The translations under genes and the position numbers were made by a program. Positions 37,601-51,340 of a stretch of DNA of 64,000 bases are shown piece after piece. The DNA comes from Cenococcum geophilum 1.58 (lineage: Eukaryota > Ascomycota > Dothideomycetes > Gloniales > Gloniaceae): positions 1,764,771-1,828,770 of the forward strand of contig KV748204.1 of assembly GCA_001692895.1 (NCBI GenBank), given 5' to 3'. Every line of letters begins with the position of its first letter. The first letter of the stretch is position 1. Below the pieces are notes generated by a model that worked only from the letters and a program-made list of their open reading frames with translations, had not been told where the DNA came from and ran no database searches.

Positions 37601-38945
37601 GTCCCCTAAGCCGTCTAGCTTTTAGGTAATCTCCCTAAAAGTTTACTTAAAGCATTACCCTTTTTAGGTTCTATTCCCTAACCCTAACTCTATAAAGCCT
37701 ATGCTGCAACCGCGCTTTATACACAATAATTTACCGCTACTACTTACGCGATCTTCCGCGAGCTTTATAGTATTAAGCAATTGCTCTATATAGCGGATTT
37801 NATTAAANAGGTCNTTAGNNGTTCTTACCCNTTAGGNAAAGTTCTANCNGAANAGCTCTNCTTATAGGTAGGCTNGGAGANATAAGAACTAAAAGTCTAC
37901 CTATTATTTAGGATTAACAAAAGGGGTATATAAGAAGAGGTCCTCTAAGCTACGTATACGGGCTAGGAAGACATTAAACCTCTAATTCTCCTTTATAACA
38001 GCCGTATAGTATATTATAGCGTTATTAAAGCGTCTTACTATAGGGTTCCTAATTTAGTCTTAGACTATAGTCTTAAACTTATCCTATAGTAAAGGGCCCT
38101 TATCTTTAGTACCTAACTGGCAATAAACTAGTTAGGCAATTGTCTTTTTTTTAATAAGACCTTTAATGGCCTAGCGCGTACGTCGCTTATAGTTATAGTT
38201 AGCGTTATTAACCTCGAATTAGTTCTTAACTGTGGTAATCTACCGGCCAAAATGCTGTTAAGTAGTACCGCTAATATTAGGTAGTAACTTCTTAATTAGG
38301 GCGTTAAGATTTATTTGGCGTATACGTTTACTACGTAATTTATACTTTTTACTAAAGAGGCGATGGGAGGGCTTTATTAAATCAATAATGCTCTATAAGT
38401 TGGCTATTTTCTTAGCTAGCTTATCTAGCTCCTTTATATTAGCAGTATTAGGTAAAACGCTAGTAACCTTACTAAGCTCCTATTAAGCCTAGATATATAG
38501 ATTAAACTAGTCTCTAGCGTTTATAGATATTTAATCGTTTTAAGGTTTAAAAGGTAGCTTAAATGCTACTAGTATACTTCTAGTGGTTTTGTCTACACTA
38601 GATCCTAAGGCGTTCTACAGTTGTATTACTAGCGTATTACTATTAGGTATAGGCGTCAGTTTTCTTTTTAGAGGTATTATAGAAAAATTAAACCAGCTAT
38701 CCTCCTAAGGGGATTGGTAAGGATTTAAATATAAGGTAAAGATGTAGATAAGGAGTCTAATAATAGAATAATAGGGTATATTATATAGACAGAGACGAAT
38801 CCTTAAGGGAAAAAGGAGGAGTCTATATGCGAGGTAGGAAGGGTTTTCCCTAGGCATGTGCAGCGCACGTGCCTTACGGGTAAGTCACTCCTAGGTTGCC
38901 CTAGGGTCGCCTATACCTTATAGCTATATAACTATTTACTTAGGT
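37601..38945 (-). pseudogene. Unidentified repeat protein relic
   Basis: On the minus strand from about 38,560 to about 37,880 a single frame is readable with only RIP-type stops. It is a basic, helical protein with blocks such as LDKLAKKIANL, QLGTKDKGPLL, DKFKTIV and IRNPIVRRFNNAIIYY. I do not recognise it. It could be a DNA-transposon accessory protein or a Gag-like protein. The 37,801-37,881 stretch contains many ambiguous bases. The segment ends at the junction with G3. Confidence 0.45.
37801..37881. other. Cluster of ambiguous bases
   Basis: More than ten scattered N in about 80 bp. Similar clusters lie at 16760-16832, 23172-23236 and 46854-46938, all in repeats. This suggests low-quality consensus at read or contig overlaps. 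Confidence 0.85.
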
Positions 38946-41900
38946 TTTACCTAACACTTAATACCGTTACTATTAAGAACTAATATCCAATCCCGCTAAT
39001 ATAAAAGACGCTAAACTAACTAAGTAAGGCTTACTTCTATATAAAGCTTAATATTATCTCTATATTTAACCGCCTCTATATTACAAAAGGAGATAAATAG
39101 CTTACTACATTTCGTACCCAATATAGATTATTTAAGTACTTAGTAATACCCTTTAGCCTTATAAATACTTTAAGCTTATTTTAATATTACGTAAATAATA
39201 TCTTATATCCCTGTCTGGATATTTTCTATACTACTTATATTAATAATATCCTAATATATAGTAATAACCTAACCAAATACTAAAAATACGTTAATCTTAT
39301 TTTATAAGCACTATACAGAGCTAGTTTATAATTAGATATAGATATATATATTTTTTATAAGACAGAAGTTCTATACCTTAGACTTTTTATTTCTATAAAT
39401 GGTATAGAAATAGACCTAAAGAAAGTTAAAGCGATTGTAAACTGGTAAGAACTTAAGAACGTTAAGGATATAAGAGCCTTTATAGGGTTTGCCAATTTTT
39501 ACTAACGGTTTATTAACAACTTCTTTATCCTAGTTTTACCCCTTATAGCTTTAACCTAAAAGGATAAAGCCTCCATCTTTAATAAGGAATATAAGAAGGC
39601 CTTTACTTATCTAAAGGTTATATTTACTACCGCGCCTATGCTTTAATACTTTAACCTAAACTAAATAAGTATTATAGAAGCTAACTTATCTAACTATATT
39701 ACTAGAGGTATTTTGTCCTAATATAATAAAGATAGAGTATTATACCCTATAGTATACTACTTAAAATAACTAAGCCTAGCTAAATATAATTATAAGATCT
39801 ATAATAAGGAGTTACTAGCTATTATTAGATGTTTTAAATAATAGTAACCTAAACTAAAAGGCGCTAGATTTCTAATTAAGGTCCTTAACGACTATAAGAA
39901 TCTATAGTACTTTATAACTACGAAATAGCTAAGTTATTATTAGGCCCGCTAGTTAGAATATCTATTCTATTTTTAATTCTTAATTATATACCGCCTAAGC
40001 GTTTAAGGTTAAAAGCCTAATACTCTAACCTAATGCTTATAAGATGTACTAGCACTAAAAAAAGCGCGCTCTTACTAAAACTAGACCCTACTTTATCCTA
40101 AACTATTTAACTTTCCTATTAAAGACCTTATGGTATACGTCCTTAAAATAACTAATTAATTAATTAAATAGATTATAATTAATAAATACCTAAATAATGG
40201 GTTTATCTAAGAGACGCTTAAGCTAATCTATAATGGCGTTAACGCTTTAAGAAGATCTCTTTAAGTAAATATAAAGCTTATGGAAACCGCTTATATTACT
40301 AGAACCGTCTAGTTGTCCCTAATTATAATAAACTTTAGCTTAAGCTCCTTAAATATGTATATAATCTACTAGTAGCTAGCTATTTAGGCCAAGGAAAAAC
40401 CCTAGAGCTACTTTAATGGGAGTATTACTGGCCGAATATATATAATATAATACGAAGGTACGTCTCTAGCTACTATATCTACTAATAAGCTAAAGCTTTA
40501 TATAAGACATATAACGGCCTTTTAAAGCCACTACCTATTCCAGACCAAAAATAGAAGGATATTTTAATTAACTTTATTATTAACCTCCCTATAAGTAAAG
40601 GCTGTATAAACATTATAGTAGTTATAGACCAACTATTTAAGATAAGGTACTTAATCGCCTACCCTAATATATTAATACCTGCTATCGCCTAACTGTTTCT
40701 AGACTATATATAGAAACTCTACGGACTCCCTAAAACGATTATCTCTATATTTTAGAAAGAACTAACTATCCGGCTTTACATTAAGGCACTATTATCTACT
40801 GTATACTACCTAGAAACGGACGGTTAAATAGAACGCGTAAATACTATAATAAAATAGTATATTTAGATATATATGTCGTATTTATAAGATAACTAGATTA
40901 ACTGGCTTATATTTACTAAGTTTACCATAAATAATTCCGTCTTAGAAACTATAAAGATCTCCCTAGTTCTGGCTAACTACGGCTAGTATCTACAAATAGG
41001 GTTTAAACCCTTTAGTAATGTTCCTTGCCCTACTTATTATACCTTATAAGTTATAAAAGCCAAAAAATTTATAAAGAAGATAGAGGAACTATAATAGTTT
41101 CTTACTAATAAAATAATATAGGCTTAATCTGTTTATAAAGCCACAGTGAATAAGAAATAAACCCTAGCACTAGTCTATTAAATTAGTAACTTTATCTAGC
41201 TAAATATAAGAAATCCAAATATAAAACGACCTGCTAAGAAGCTTAATTAGAAGAACGCTGGCCCTTATAAGGTTAAGAAGGTTGTCTTCTCCTACGCCTA
41301 CTAACTAAAGCTCCCTAATACGGTTAAAATCCACCCTATATTTTATACGTTAGTCCTTTACCCTACTACCCCTATATTAAACGCCCTACTTAGATAGATA
41401 TAAGACCCTCCCCTATTAGTTAAAGTAGATGGTAAGAACAAGTACTTTATTAAAAGAATTAATAATATTAAGTATAATAAACGGAAACGCTAATATATAT
41501 ATCTTATAAAATAGAGAGGCTTTATTAAGCCCTTATAGGAACCTATTAACTCTATAGGACTTATATAAGCTATAGAAGACTTTTATAAACTCTACTTAAA
41601 ACTATTATAGCCCTACTTCGCAGAAGCTTAATTTTAAAGGGGGGGTAACTGTTATAGGATACCCCCGTAACACCTTATATACGTCTATATATTCCTACTA
41701 ACTTAGCAACTAGAGACTAACTATAAGATAGCAATTTAATAGCAATCTACGGCAATCTGCCGTATTCTGCTATATTCTGTTAAGTTCTACTAAATCCTGC
41801 TAAGTTCTGCTAGAACCACCACCTAAATTCTATTCTGCTCTGTATACGTATTAACTAAGCAACTAAGTCTATAATATATACCCTTTCTTTCCGTTTCCTA

Positions 41901-42006
41901 CCCTCTTTCCTTATATAACGTTTTGACTTCTTATACAGTTTTTGTATATAACTTAATAATATCTACCTTACTATATATTATCGCCGCTTATACTCACTCC
42001 GTAATA
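38946..42006 (+). mobile_element. G3: 5'-truncated Ty3/gypsy element, plus strand
   Basis: The element starts abruptly inside RT at about 38,946 (RF, then VTIKN, YPIPLI, KLNIISIFNRL). It reads on through the RT active site YINNILIYS at about 39,236-39,262, the RNase H block at about 39,560-39,840 (YNKELLAII) and integrase at about 40.3-41.0 kb. The tail runs to about 41,630. A G-rich polypurine tract (AAAGGGGGGGTAAC) immediately precedes the 3' LTR at 41650. Gag, protease and the 5' LTR are absent. Its LTR is unrelated to those of G1, G2 and G4. RIP stops are frequent. Confidence 0.85.
41650..42006 (+). repeat. G3 3' LTR
   Basis: Starts TGTTATAGGATACCCCC right after the polypurine tract and probably ends CCGTAATA (CCGTAACA before RIP), about 357 bp. 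No second copy is in the window, so the right boundary is an inference. Confidence 0.6.
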
Positions 42007-42059
42007 TATAGATTATTAAAAGAGTAAAGAATCCTTAATATTTTAGTACGCAGTGCAGT

Positions 42060-42960
42060 AACCTTAGGGGCTTTAACTTCGCCTAGGGGTTTAATAAAAA
42101 GGCCTAGATAATGGCGTTAATATTCCTTAATTATATTAAGTAGTTTAACGGCTTAATAGGCGGCAAAAAGGTCCTTTTACTTATTAATTCCGCTCCTAGC
42201 CATACTAGGGGTATAGTTATAATATTAGAGCGCACTAGCTTACTTAATACTAGGGTTAAATTCCTGCCTAAAAACGTTACTTCTCTCTATTAGCCTTTAG
42301 ATTAGGGTATAATTTAAACCTTTAAAGCCTATTACCGCCGCTACTAGCTGTCCTATATAGTAGATTAGGTGGAATAAGATAGGAACCCCCTTAAGACAAT
42401 AAACGTACTTAGGGCCGTTTAGTGGGCTATTACAGCATAGCATAAAATTAGCCCTTAAACCGTAATAAATTGCTTTACGTATTTAACAATCTTTAGACCC
42501 TATAAGGGCCCCTAAGGTATACTAAGTGGGTACAGTAAGCCTTAGCTTAAGGCCGAATTAGAGGTATATTTATAGTAGCTTAGCCAGGCAGGGTAAATTA
42601 GGCAATTAATTTCTATTAGTAACTTCATTAATATAAATAAGGAGGACGCTTTAATAGAGCCTAAGGCCTCTATATTATAGGAAGCAATTAAGGCCTTAAG
42701 TATTGCTTTATATAACGCGCTAGATAATAGAGAAAGCGATAAGGAGGTTAAGCTATAAGTTATTAAGCTTAATAGGGCTTTAGATGCACCAGAGCGTCTT
42801 AAGCTCTATAAAGGGCAGTAAGAGGATAGTAATAAGACTCTAATTACAGCTCTTATAAAGGTAGAGAGAGTAATTTAAGGCCGTTAAGCTATGTGGGTAA
42901 GGTAGACAACTATTACAAGCTTCTTTAAGTAGTTATAAATAGAGAGAAGAGTTGATTTAG
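42060..42960 (+). pseudogene. Fot1/pogo-like transposase relic (DDE part)
   Basis: The plus-strand frame is readable from about 42,070 with RIP-type stops. LLLINSAPSHTRG (family LLLDNxPSH, catalytic Asp now Asn) is followed by TRVKFLPKNVTSLYQPLDQG, the hallmark third-Asp block of pogo/Tigger-type DDE transposases. FKAYYRR and a helical region follow, ending near 42,900. The 5' half is missing or displaced by the G3 insertion. Confidence 0.8.
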
Positions 42961-43376
42961 CCCCTTACAGCAATTAATAAGTGAGCTCGCAATATAACGC
43001 TTCTATACAGCATAATGTTTAAACCCCCTACTACCGAGCTAAACGGTATAATGAGGTTTTACTATACCCCTAAGGATAGAGGTAGAAGAGGGGCAGTATT
43101 ATAAACCTAGTACTAGAAGTATTATAAATACTTATTACTAAACTAGATAAGCTATAAAATATAATATAGACTATAATAAACTGGTTAAATTATATAATAA
43201 GTAGTAAGCAAGGTTATAAAAGTTAGGTAATATTATATATATTATATATAGTATATATAAGATACGTTACGTATAATATATATAACACATATATTATATA
43301 AAGGTATTTCTTAAGAGTATGTTATATATTTAAAGAACTATAGTCTCTACTTAGATAGTTCTCTCTTTATAGTAAA
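42961..43376. other. AT-rich repeat spacer
   Basis: No gene is seen. It includes a (TA)-rich stretch around 43,235-43,300 and ends at the G2 target duplication TCTTA (43377-43381). Confidence 0.5.
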
Positions 43377-43381
43377 TCTTA

Positions 43382-43806
43382 TATAATGGAACCTTGTAGT
43401 AGGAACTACGGTAGGCTTATTATTAGGCTAGGTGTATAGGAAATATAAGTATAAAAGTTAACAACGTAATAATAACTGGTGGAGTGGTTACCTAACAGAT
43501 TAACTCTAATTATATTCTAAGAATTACTATAAGGAAGGAACTATCTAGGTAGGGACTAAGGGTCCTTAAATATACAACTGTACTTCTATAAAATCTTTCT
43601 TATATATAATATATATCTTATATATAAGGTATATAAGTTTCTCTTATTCCTTATGTTTAATATATAGCACATTATATAACCTTGGCTACTATTCCTCGTT
43701 ATATAGTTCTACCGGCTCTATCCTAGACCGTACCTAAATTAACTAACTAGCTTTTTCCGTCTCTTCTCTAAGTAGTTATAATATTATACTTAAAGCGTCT
43801 ATAACA
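43382..43806 (-). repeat. G2 left LTR (3' LTR of the element)
   Basis: 425 bp, from TATAATGGAACC (RIP-altered TGTAACGG) to CTATAACA. Confidence 0.9.
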
Positions 43807-46800
43807 CTATCTCCCTCCTTTTTATCTTCGTTCTTAAAGATTTAAAATATCTCCAAGTTGTTTACTAGAGGTGTAATATCCGTTTAATTAATTTAGTTAA
43901 TATCTTTGCTTATTATACCTAAAGCAATTTCTTCTTTATACGCCCAACGTCGTGCTCGCACTGTGGCTGCAATATTATCTCTTAGTAAGATTATACCGTC
44001 TCCGTATTCTCGCTGTTTAAAAGAGGGATTAGTCTATATTACGTTAGTAAGTCTATCTTCACGATAACCATCCTCTTATTTAGAGTGCACTAAAGCAAAT
44101 ATTTATTTGTCCTGCGACGTTTGCTCTACCTCTAATACTAAATATACGCGACCTATAACTCTTAATAGTTATCTAGTTCCCTAATTAATTTGTCTTAGGG
44201 TTTTATATTTAATCTGCTACTACGCGGCTAGATAGTAAGCTGTCTTAAGCCCTTACTAAGTTAGAACGTTCTTATAATGCGGAACAGAAGGCCTTAGATA
44301 CTTAAATCGCGGCGTCTACTTATCTACTTTGTCTTAAGAAGGTTTATAAAAAGGTTCGTTCTAAGGAGTAGAAACTTATAAAATAAGGTTTATAGGAACT
44401 TAGTAATAAAAAAATGGATTCTCTTTTAATAGAGAAGGAAATAGATCTAAATAGCTCGGTAACTGCTCTTCTTAGGTCCCCCTTAGGTAACTCATTCTTT
44501 AGCAATCCTTTTTTATTAATACTACCTAACCTAATTTCTTCTAATACTCCTATATCTTTCCTATAGCATTCTTTAAATTTTCTAGTAGCTCCTAGGTAGT
44601 CTCGTTATAGCCTATCCACTTAACCTTATACTATATTTTATCGTTAATATCCTTATAACTAATAATCTTTAAAACTTACTATTTGTCTTCTTCCTGTCCT
44701 CTATACATATCTACTTTATAAACTAGTAGCTTAATATTCCTATATACTAGCTTTAGTATTGCGATATACTATATAGGGTAGATCTTTATTTTGGCTGGTA
44801 GGTTCAACTTAAACATAACCGGTGAAATCCTCTATATAATTTTAAAAGGTCCTAGTCTAACGTAGTCTAACTTCTTACTTAGTCGTTGACTCTTAAAATT
44901 TTTGTATAATAGCCATACTTTATCTCCCTCCTTAAGATCTAGTCCCTTAGATCTCTTAGCATTATAGTACTTTTTTATTCTCTCTTATACTTTCTTTACT
45001 AATTTTATAAGGTCTATATAAAGATTTATTAACGTCTTTATTCTTTCTTTAGCTATACTACTCGTTTTCTTTACTTGCCGTAGTAATAATAATATCCTTA
45101 GCTTATATCCATAATTCGCCTTAAATAGTAATATGCCTATTCCTTCTTAAGGTGTTATATTATATGCAAACTATATAACTAGTAATAGTAATACCTAATT
45201 ATTCTATATATAATTAATATAATGCCTTAGATACTGCTCTAGTATCTAATTTAGTCTTTCCGTTTAACTATCTATCTGCGGATAATATGCGGTAGAAGTT
45301 GCTGCTTAAACTCCTTACTCCGCTAAGAATACCTCCTAAAATACTGCTACGAATCTTAGATCTCTATCCAATATAATTTTACTTAGTACTCTATATCTTA
45401 TAAATACTTCTTTAATATAGATTCTAGTAATATCTTCCGCTAAGATTTCTTCTATATATACTATAAAGTATCCCCACTTTATAAGCTTATCTACTATCAC
45501 TAAAATCGCGTTATAATCTTATCCGGTAATAGGATCTCTTAACTTTAATAACTTAATAATAAAGTCCCACGATATAACCTCCTATGGTCTCTTTAGTATT
45601 TTAATAGGTTATAGCCCTCTATATAGCTTATACCTTATTAGTTTATTCCTTTAGCAATTTAGACACTCTTTAGTGACTTTTCTAGCTATTCTCTAGATTC
45701 CGTTAATAATGTACTCCTCCTAGAGTCTTAACACTAAGCCTATAGCTCCATTATGTCCTTAAGTTAGTCCCTTATAGAAGTCTTCTATAAACTGCTCTGC
45801 TATACTTCTTAGGATATACTTTACTTCTCAATTTTTATATATATCTATTTATAGATCTTCTAGTTATGCTTTTAGAATCCTTTATACCCAAAAGCTTTCT
45901 AGTGTCTTATAGACTTTCTTTAACTTATTATCTTCTTAAGTGGCTATAATTTTTAGATAATTATACCTAATTAATCCGTCTGTGTCTTTTCGCAGTAAAG
46001 CCCCTAATAGCTTTTCGTTGTTCTAAAGTTTAGCTTTACGGCTTAAAGTATCTACCCGCGTATTATCTATACCCTTAGTATGCTAAATCTTAAAATAGTA
46101 TTCTATAAGCATCTCTGCCTATCTAACCTATCTTTAGTTAAGTTCCTTTATTATTAGGAATCCTGTTAGGTTCTTATAATCTATCTTAACTATAAATAGT
46201 TTTTCTGTACCTTATAAGAATACTCTCTATTCCTTTAATGCTATAACTATACCTAATAACTCCTTGTTGTAGATGTTATAGTTTAACTCTAGTAGTGTTA
46301 TCTTTTAACTATAATATGCCACTAGGTGCTATCCATCTTAATGTTTTTATATAAAGTATACCCCTAGTGCATAGTCTAATACATCTATCTTTATAACCGT
46401 CTCTAGACCTAGTTAATAGATCTTAAGAACTGGCTCCTAGGTAAATAACTCTTTAACTTTTTTAAAGAGTTCCTTCTATTCCTCTCCCTATACCTATAGT
46501 TCTTCTTTCTTTATTAATCGCGTAAATGGCTTAATATCCTTTAACCACTATGCTATAAACCTCCTATAGTAATTATAAAACCCTAAGAACAATCTTAACT
46601 ACGTAATATTCTTTAGTTTTTGCCAATTTACTATAGCCTTAATCTTCTTTAGATCTATGCTAAGTTGGCCTAGTTTAATAATAAATCTAACGAAATCGGT
46701 TTTCCTAGTAAAGAACTCGCATTTTTTAATTACTACTAGCATCTATTCTTCTTATAGTCTCTTTAAAACCCATTTAACGTATTCCCCGTATTCTTCCTTA

Positions 46801-49800
46801 ATTATTAAGTAGATAATAATATTATTAAGATATACTATAATAAATTTATCTAANTNTTCTCNTAANANATTNTTAATNCGCTTCTAAAACGTTNCTAGTN
46901 CNTTTATAAGCCCNAATTNCATAACTAATGGTTTATANAGTCCTTCCTTTAACCTAAAGGCTGCCTTTTATTTATCGCCTTCCTTAATCCTAATCTAATA
47001 GTACGCCCATCTTAGATCTATCTTCGTAAAGATTTACGTATTGCCTATTCTATCTTAGATTTCGCTAATTAAGGGTAAAGGATATTTATTCTTCCTAGTA
47101 ATGCTGTTTAACTATCTATAATTAATACACAGCCTTAGTTTACTATTTTTCTTTAGTACGAATAGTACTGGATATCCTACTAATAACTGCGATGGTCTAA
47201 TATATCCCTTTTATAGATTTTCCTAGATAAACTCTTTTAGTGCTTTACCTTCTTCTTTAGTAAGCTTATAGATTGGAAAGAACTTTAAACTTATTTCTAG
47301 TTTTAATTCTATCTTATAGTTCTATACTATATACTCTAATAGCTTTTTATTTTCCGGTAACTATAGTTTCTTACTATACTTATGGTATCTCTTTAATATA
47401 TAACTTAATCCTTTTTCTGTTTCCTTATAGGTTGCTCCCACTTAGTACTATACCAACTTAGCTTATTATTACATCTTATGGCGTTAAGTATCTTTAATAT
47501 TAACTTAACCTATAATCTAATTAATCTTTAAATTATATTCCTGTAACTAAGGCATCCCTAATACTACCTTATCCCGTCCTAATAGTAGGATATTAAAAGA
47601 CATCTCAATTTGTCTTCCTTTAATAGTTATCTAAATAGGTCCTATTTTAAGATTAATAATCCCTCCTCCGTAGGTTATTAGATCTCCTAAAATTATAACT
47701 AATAGGTAAGGTTTCTCCTTTTGTCTATAAGGTAATCCTATCCTTTTAACTACTACTAGCAAGATATAGTTCCTTATTGCTCTACTATCTATTAATGCCT
47801 TAAACTGTTAATCTTGCCATTTAACTTATAAATTTAGGTGCCGTCCTTAAATTCCTTTAAGGGTCTAAGGCTCTACTACTAGCTCCCTCTAGTCCCATAG
47901 GCCTCTACTTTTCCTAACTGTTAGCTGCTTAATCCTATTACACTTAGCTTATTCTTTAGCTAATGCCTAGTTTGCTTTTTATCTTTAATATACTATAAAT
48001 ACATATTTTCTAGGCATTTCTACTACTATTATCCGTCTAAGCATTCTTCCATAAGGAATCTTTCTGGTTAAAGTACTAAACTTCCTTCCTTTTAGACCTC
48101 TGCTAGATGCTATTTATACATATATTTAGCATTTCTATACTATCGCTCGTCTATTATCTAGTATATCCTTATAGGGTATTTCCGATTCTTTTTCTTTAAA
48201 TTCTTATATATTTTATATATATTATCCACGCACGCAATCCATAATAACGTATAGTGTGCTAGGTACTTTAGGTTAACTCTTAACTTATTTTTATCCTTAA
48301 GTTTAAACCTCTATCGTGCTAATCTAAACATTACGACTTTATTTATAGGTATTAAGATACGTCTCTTACTTCTCTAGTCCTCTAAACGCTCCTTTAGATC
48401 CTTTAACATTATAATTAAGGCTCCTTTAATGTAAGTTATAGCCTTTTCTATAATTGGGTAGTTCTAGATAACTTTCTTATCTAACCATATATAGAAATCT
48501 TCCTACTCATCGTTATGCCTTTGCCTATACCACTTTTAATACAGCTGCTAAAGTATATACGGCTTATCCATAAGGAAGTATCTTCTTATTACTACGTCGT
48601 AATAGCCCTTTATATATCGTTCTTCGAACCTAGTTAAAATCCCTAGATCCTCTTTATCTTCCAGTTTAGTAAGCCACTTAGCTCTTAGTGTGCCTACTCT
48701 CGGCCTATTAGTAATTCTTTATACTAGCGCTCTATCCTTTATACGTCCTAATATGCTAGATCTCTTATCTAGTTTCTATTCTTGCTATGCGATAATTCTT
48801 TATCTAAACTCTTCTATAGTTTCCTTTGGTTTACGCCTTACGCTTTAATCCTTAAAGTCTTCTTGCTTCTTAATCTTGGTATTAACTTTTCAACCTTTAG
48901 TCTAAACAACGTGTTCTACTAGTAAATCTTCTAGGTCTATATATTCGTCTCCTAGTCTAATTACTATTTGCGCCGCAGATTCTTTAATCTATAAAAAAGC
49001 TCCTTGCCTCTTACTTATAGGTGTCCTAATTTATACTCCAAATTCTTAATCCCTTAGATTCTTTAATCCTAAGCTTGCTTCTAACTTAAGCTTAGCTCCA
49101 GCCTTAGTCTAACTAGGCTTACTTAGTATTTTTATCTCGTCTTAAGAGTCTTAAATCTCACTTATCTCGTCTTAAGAATCTTATACCTATAGGAATCTCT
49201 ATCTTAAACTTATTCGTATATTCTTAAACTAAGCTACTACTCTACTCTATTGGTTTTCGTCTATTATAGGTCCTTAAGCTTACCTTATCTCGTCTTAAGA
49301 ATCTTAGTCGTCTCTTATCTTGCTATAAGAATCTTAAGCCTTTGGCCTTTTGCCTTTATTAAGTACCAAAGTAGTTCGCTATCCTACTTCTCTTACATCT
49401 CGCGAAGCGATAGACATCATATTTAGTAGGGTTTTAATCCCTACTAATATTCCCTATTCTATAGTGGAATTATCCTCTACCTTTAGTATAATATCTTTAA
49501 TGGCTACGTGTTCCTAGTAAACCGCTCTTATTACCTTATCGTTATAAAATGTTTCGCCTACGTTAAATTTATTATCCTTAATATCCAATCTACGAACTAG
49601 TTTATTAGTTCCTCTATATCCTATAGGTGCTAGCTCCTATAGCCAATAGCTTACGCCATACTTAGCGTCCTTATAAATTTAGTATGCGTTATTATAACAA
49701 AATGTAAAACTTCTAATTAAACATTCTTTTATTCCTCGTAGTATATTATTATCCCTCTATACGTATATATTATCTACTAGTCTTATACCTTTTACTATAT

Positions 49801-50910
49801 AGTAACTCTACCCACTTTTATAGTCTTTAACGTAATAACTTTATTTTCTGCAATTTATATAAGCTCCTTTTTTAAACCATTTTTCTTGCTATAGAGTCCG
49901 CCTAAATATCTTCTGCTGTTAAGATCCCTAATTTGGCCTCTGCTTCTTAGACCTTTAATTACTTAATCCTTATCCTCTAGGTTTCTACGGTTATTTACTC
50001 TATCTCTTATAGGCTTCTTTAATACCACTTAGGTCTATTAGCTCTGCGCTATACTATAGTTTTTAACTTAGCTTCTATCGTTGCGTACTCTACGCCTTAT
50101 ACAACTATAGAACTCTATTCTAACCTTTCTTAGCCTATTCCCTTTAGTAGATCCAATTATTAATCTTAATTACCTAATTTATTAATTCCCTTAGGGTATC
50201 TACATCTTCCATTAGAATAATTACGTCCTAGACTTTAGCCTTAAGTCCCTATTTATACTGTGCTATAAGCGCCCTATTATTCCACTTAACTTATATTACT
50301 AGCGTCTAAAACTATATTATATACTTAATTACTAAAGTTCATTGCGTAATATTTTAGAGTTTTCTTTCTACTATAGTTACTGCCTCTAGGTCTCCAAATA
50401 TTTATATAAGTCGCTTAACGAATCCATTCTAGCTTAAGAATATAAACCGTACCTCTTAATTTATAGTTGTTATTCCATTTGCCTAGATTTCTATTAGGTA
50501 AGGCTTAAACTATTTAAGTGCTTTTCCTATTAAGAACAATCCTATATATGCTATTTAATCTATAGGTATTACTAGCTTTACTCCTTCCTGTACTACCTTA
50601 AAGTATATTTACGTTAGAAATCCTTTAAGCTTTAATCTCTCTCCTAAGTACCTTTTAATTGATGGTAACTTAACCTTTACTACGCCTATCCCGTTAATCC
50701 TATTTTCCAACATTACATTATTTTCTGTTAACTAGTTAACTATCTCTTATAACTGTCCAACCATTATAGGTTGCTGTGAGTTAGTGTCTACTATACTGGT
50801 GTTATTACCTAACCTCAATATAGTTGCTGCCGTTAATGGCGTTGTAGTAGCTACTTTTAGTAGCATATTATTTAACTTCTTATATTAATACCGTAACTAG
50901 GTAGTAATTG

Positions 50911-51335
50911 TATAACAGAACCTTATAGCAGGAACTACAGTAGGCTCGTTATTAGGCTAGGTATATAGAAAATATAAGTATAAAAGTTAACAACGTAATA
51001 ATAACTAGTGGAGTAGTTGCCTAATAGATTAACTCTAATTATATTCTAAGAATTACTATAAGGAAGGAACTATCTAGGTAGGGACTAAGGGTCCTTAAAT
51101 ATACAACCGTACTCCTATAAAATCCTTCTTATATATAATATACGTCTTATATATAAGGTACGTGAGTTCCTCTCGTTCCTTGCGTTTAATACGTAGCATA
51201 TTATGTAACCTCGGCTACTATTTCTCGTCATATGGTTCTACCGGCTCTATCCTAGACCGTGCCTGAATTAACCAACTAGCTTCTTCCGTCTCTTCTCCAA
51301 GTAGTCGTAACATTGTACTTAAAGCGTCCGTAACA
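50911..51335 (-). repeat. G2 right LTR (5' LTR of the element)
   Basis: 425 bp, from TATAACAGAACC to CCGTAACA, followed by TCTTA. Confidence 0.9.
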
Positions 51336-51340
51336 TCTTA

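Larger units (their letters stand above)
43382..51335 (-). mobile_element. G2: second full-length copy of the G1 chromovirus family
   Basis: 7,954 bp with 425-bp LTRs (43382-43806, 50911-51335), flanked by TCTTA at 43377-43381 and 51336-51340. Gag-pol is on the minus strand and in the same order as in G1. The RT active-site block is at about 46,809-46,837, RNase H at about 46.1-46.4 kb, integrase at about 44.9-45.8 kb, and the SKGLDLKEGDKV tail at about 44,930-44,960. Gag starts with an ATG equivalent near 50,866 that is now degraded. The antisense ORF relic lies at about 43,905-44,530. It diverges from G1 almost only by transitions. The right LTR end (CCGTAACA) is one of the least mutated termini and defines the family end. 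N bases occur at 46854-46938. Confidence 0.92.
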
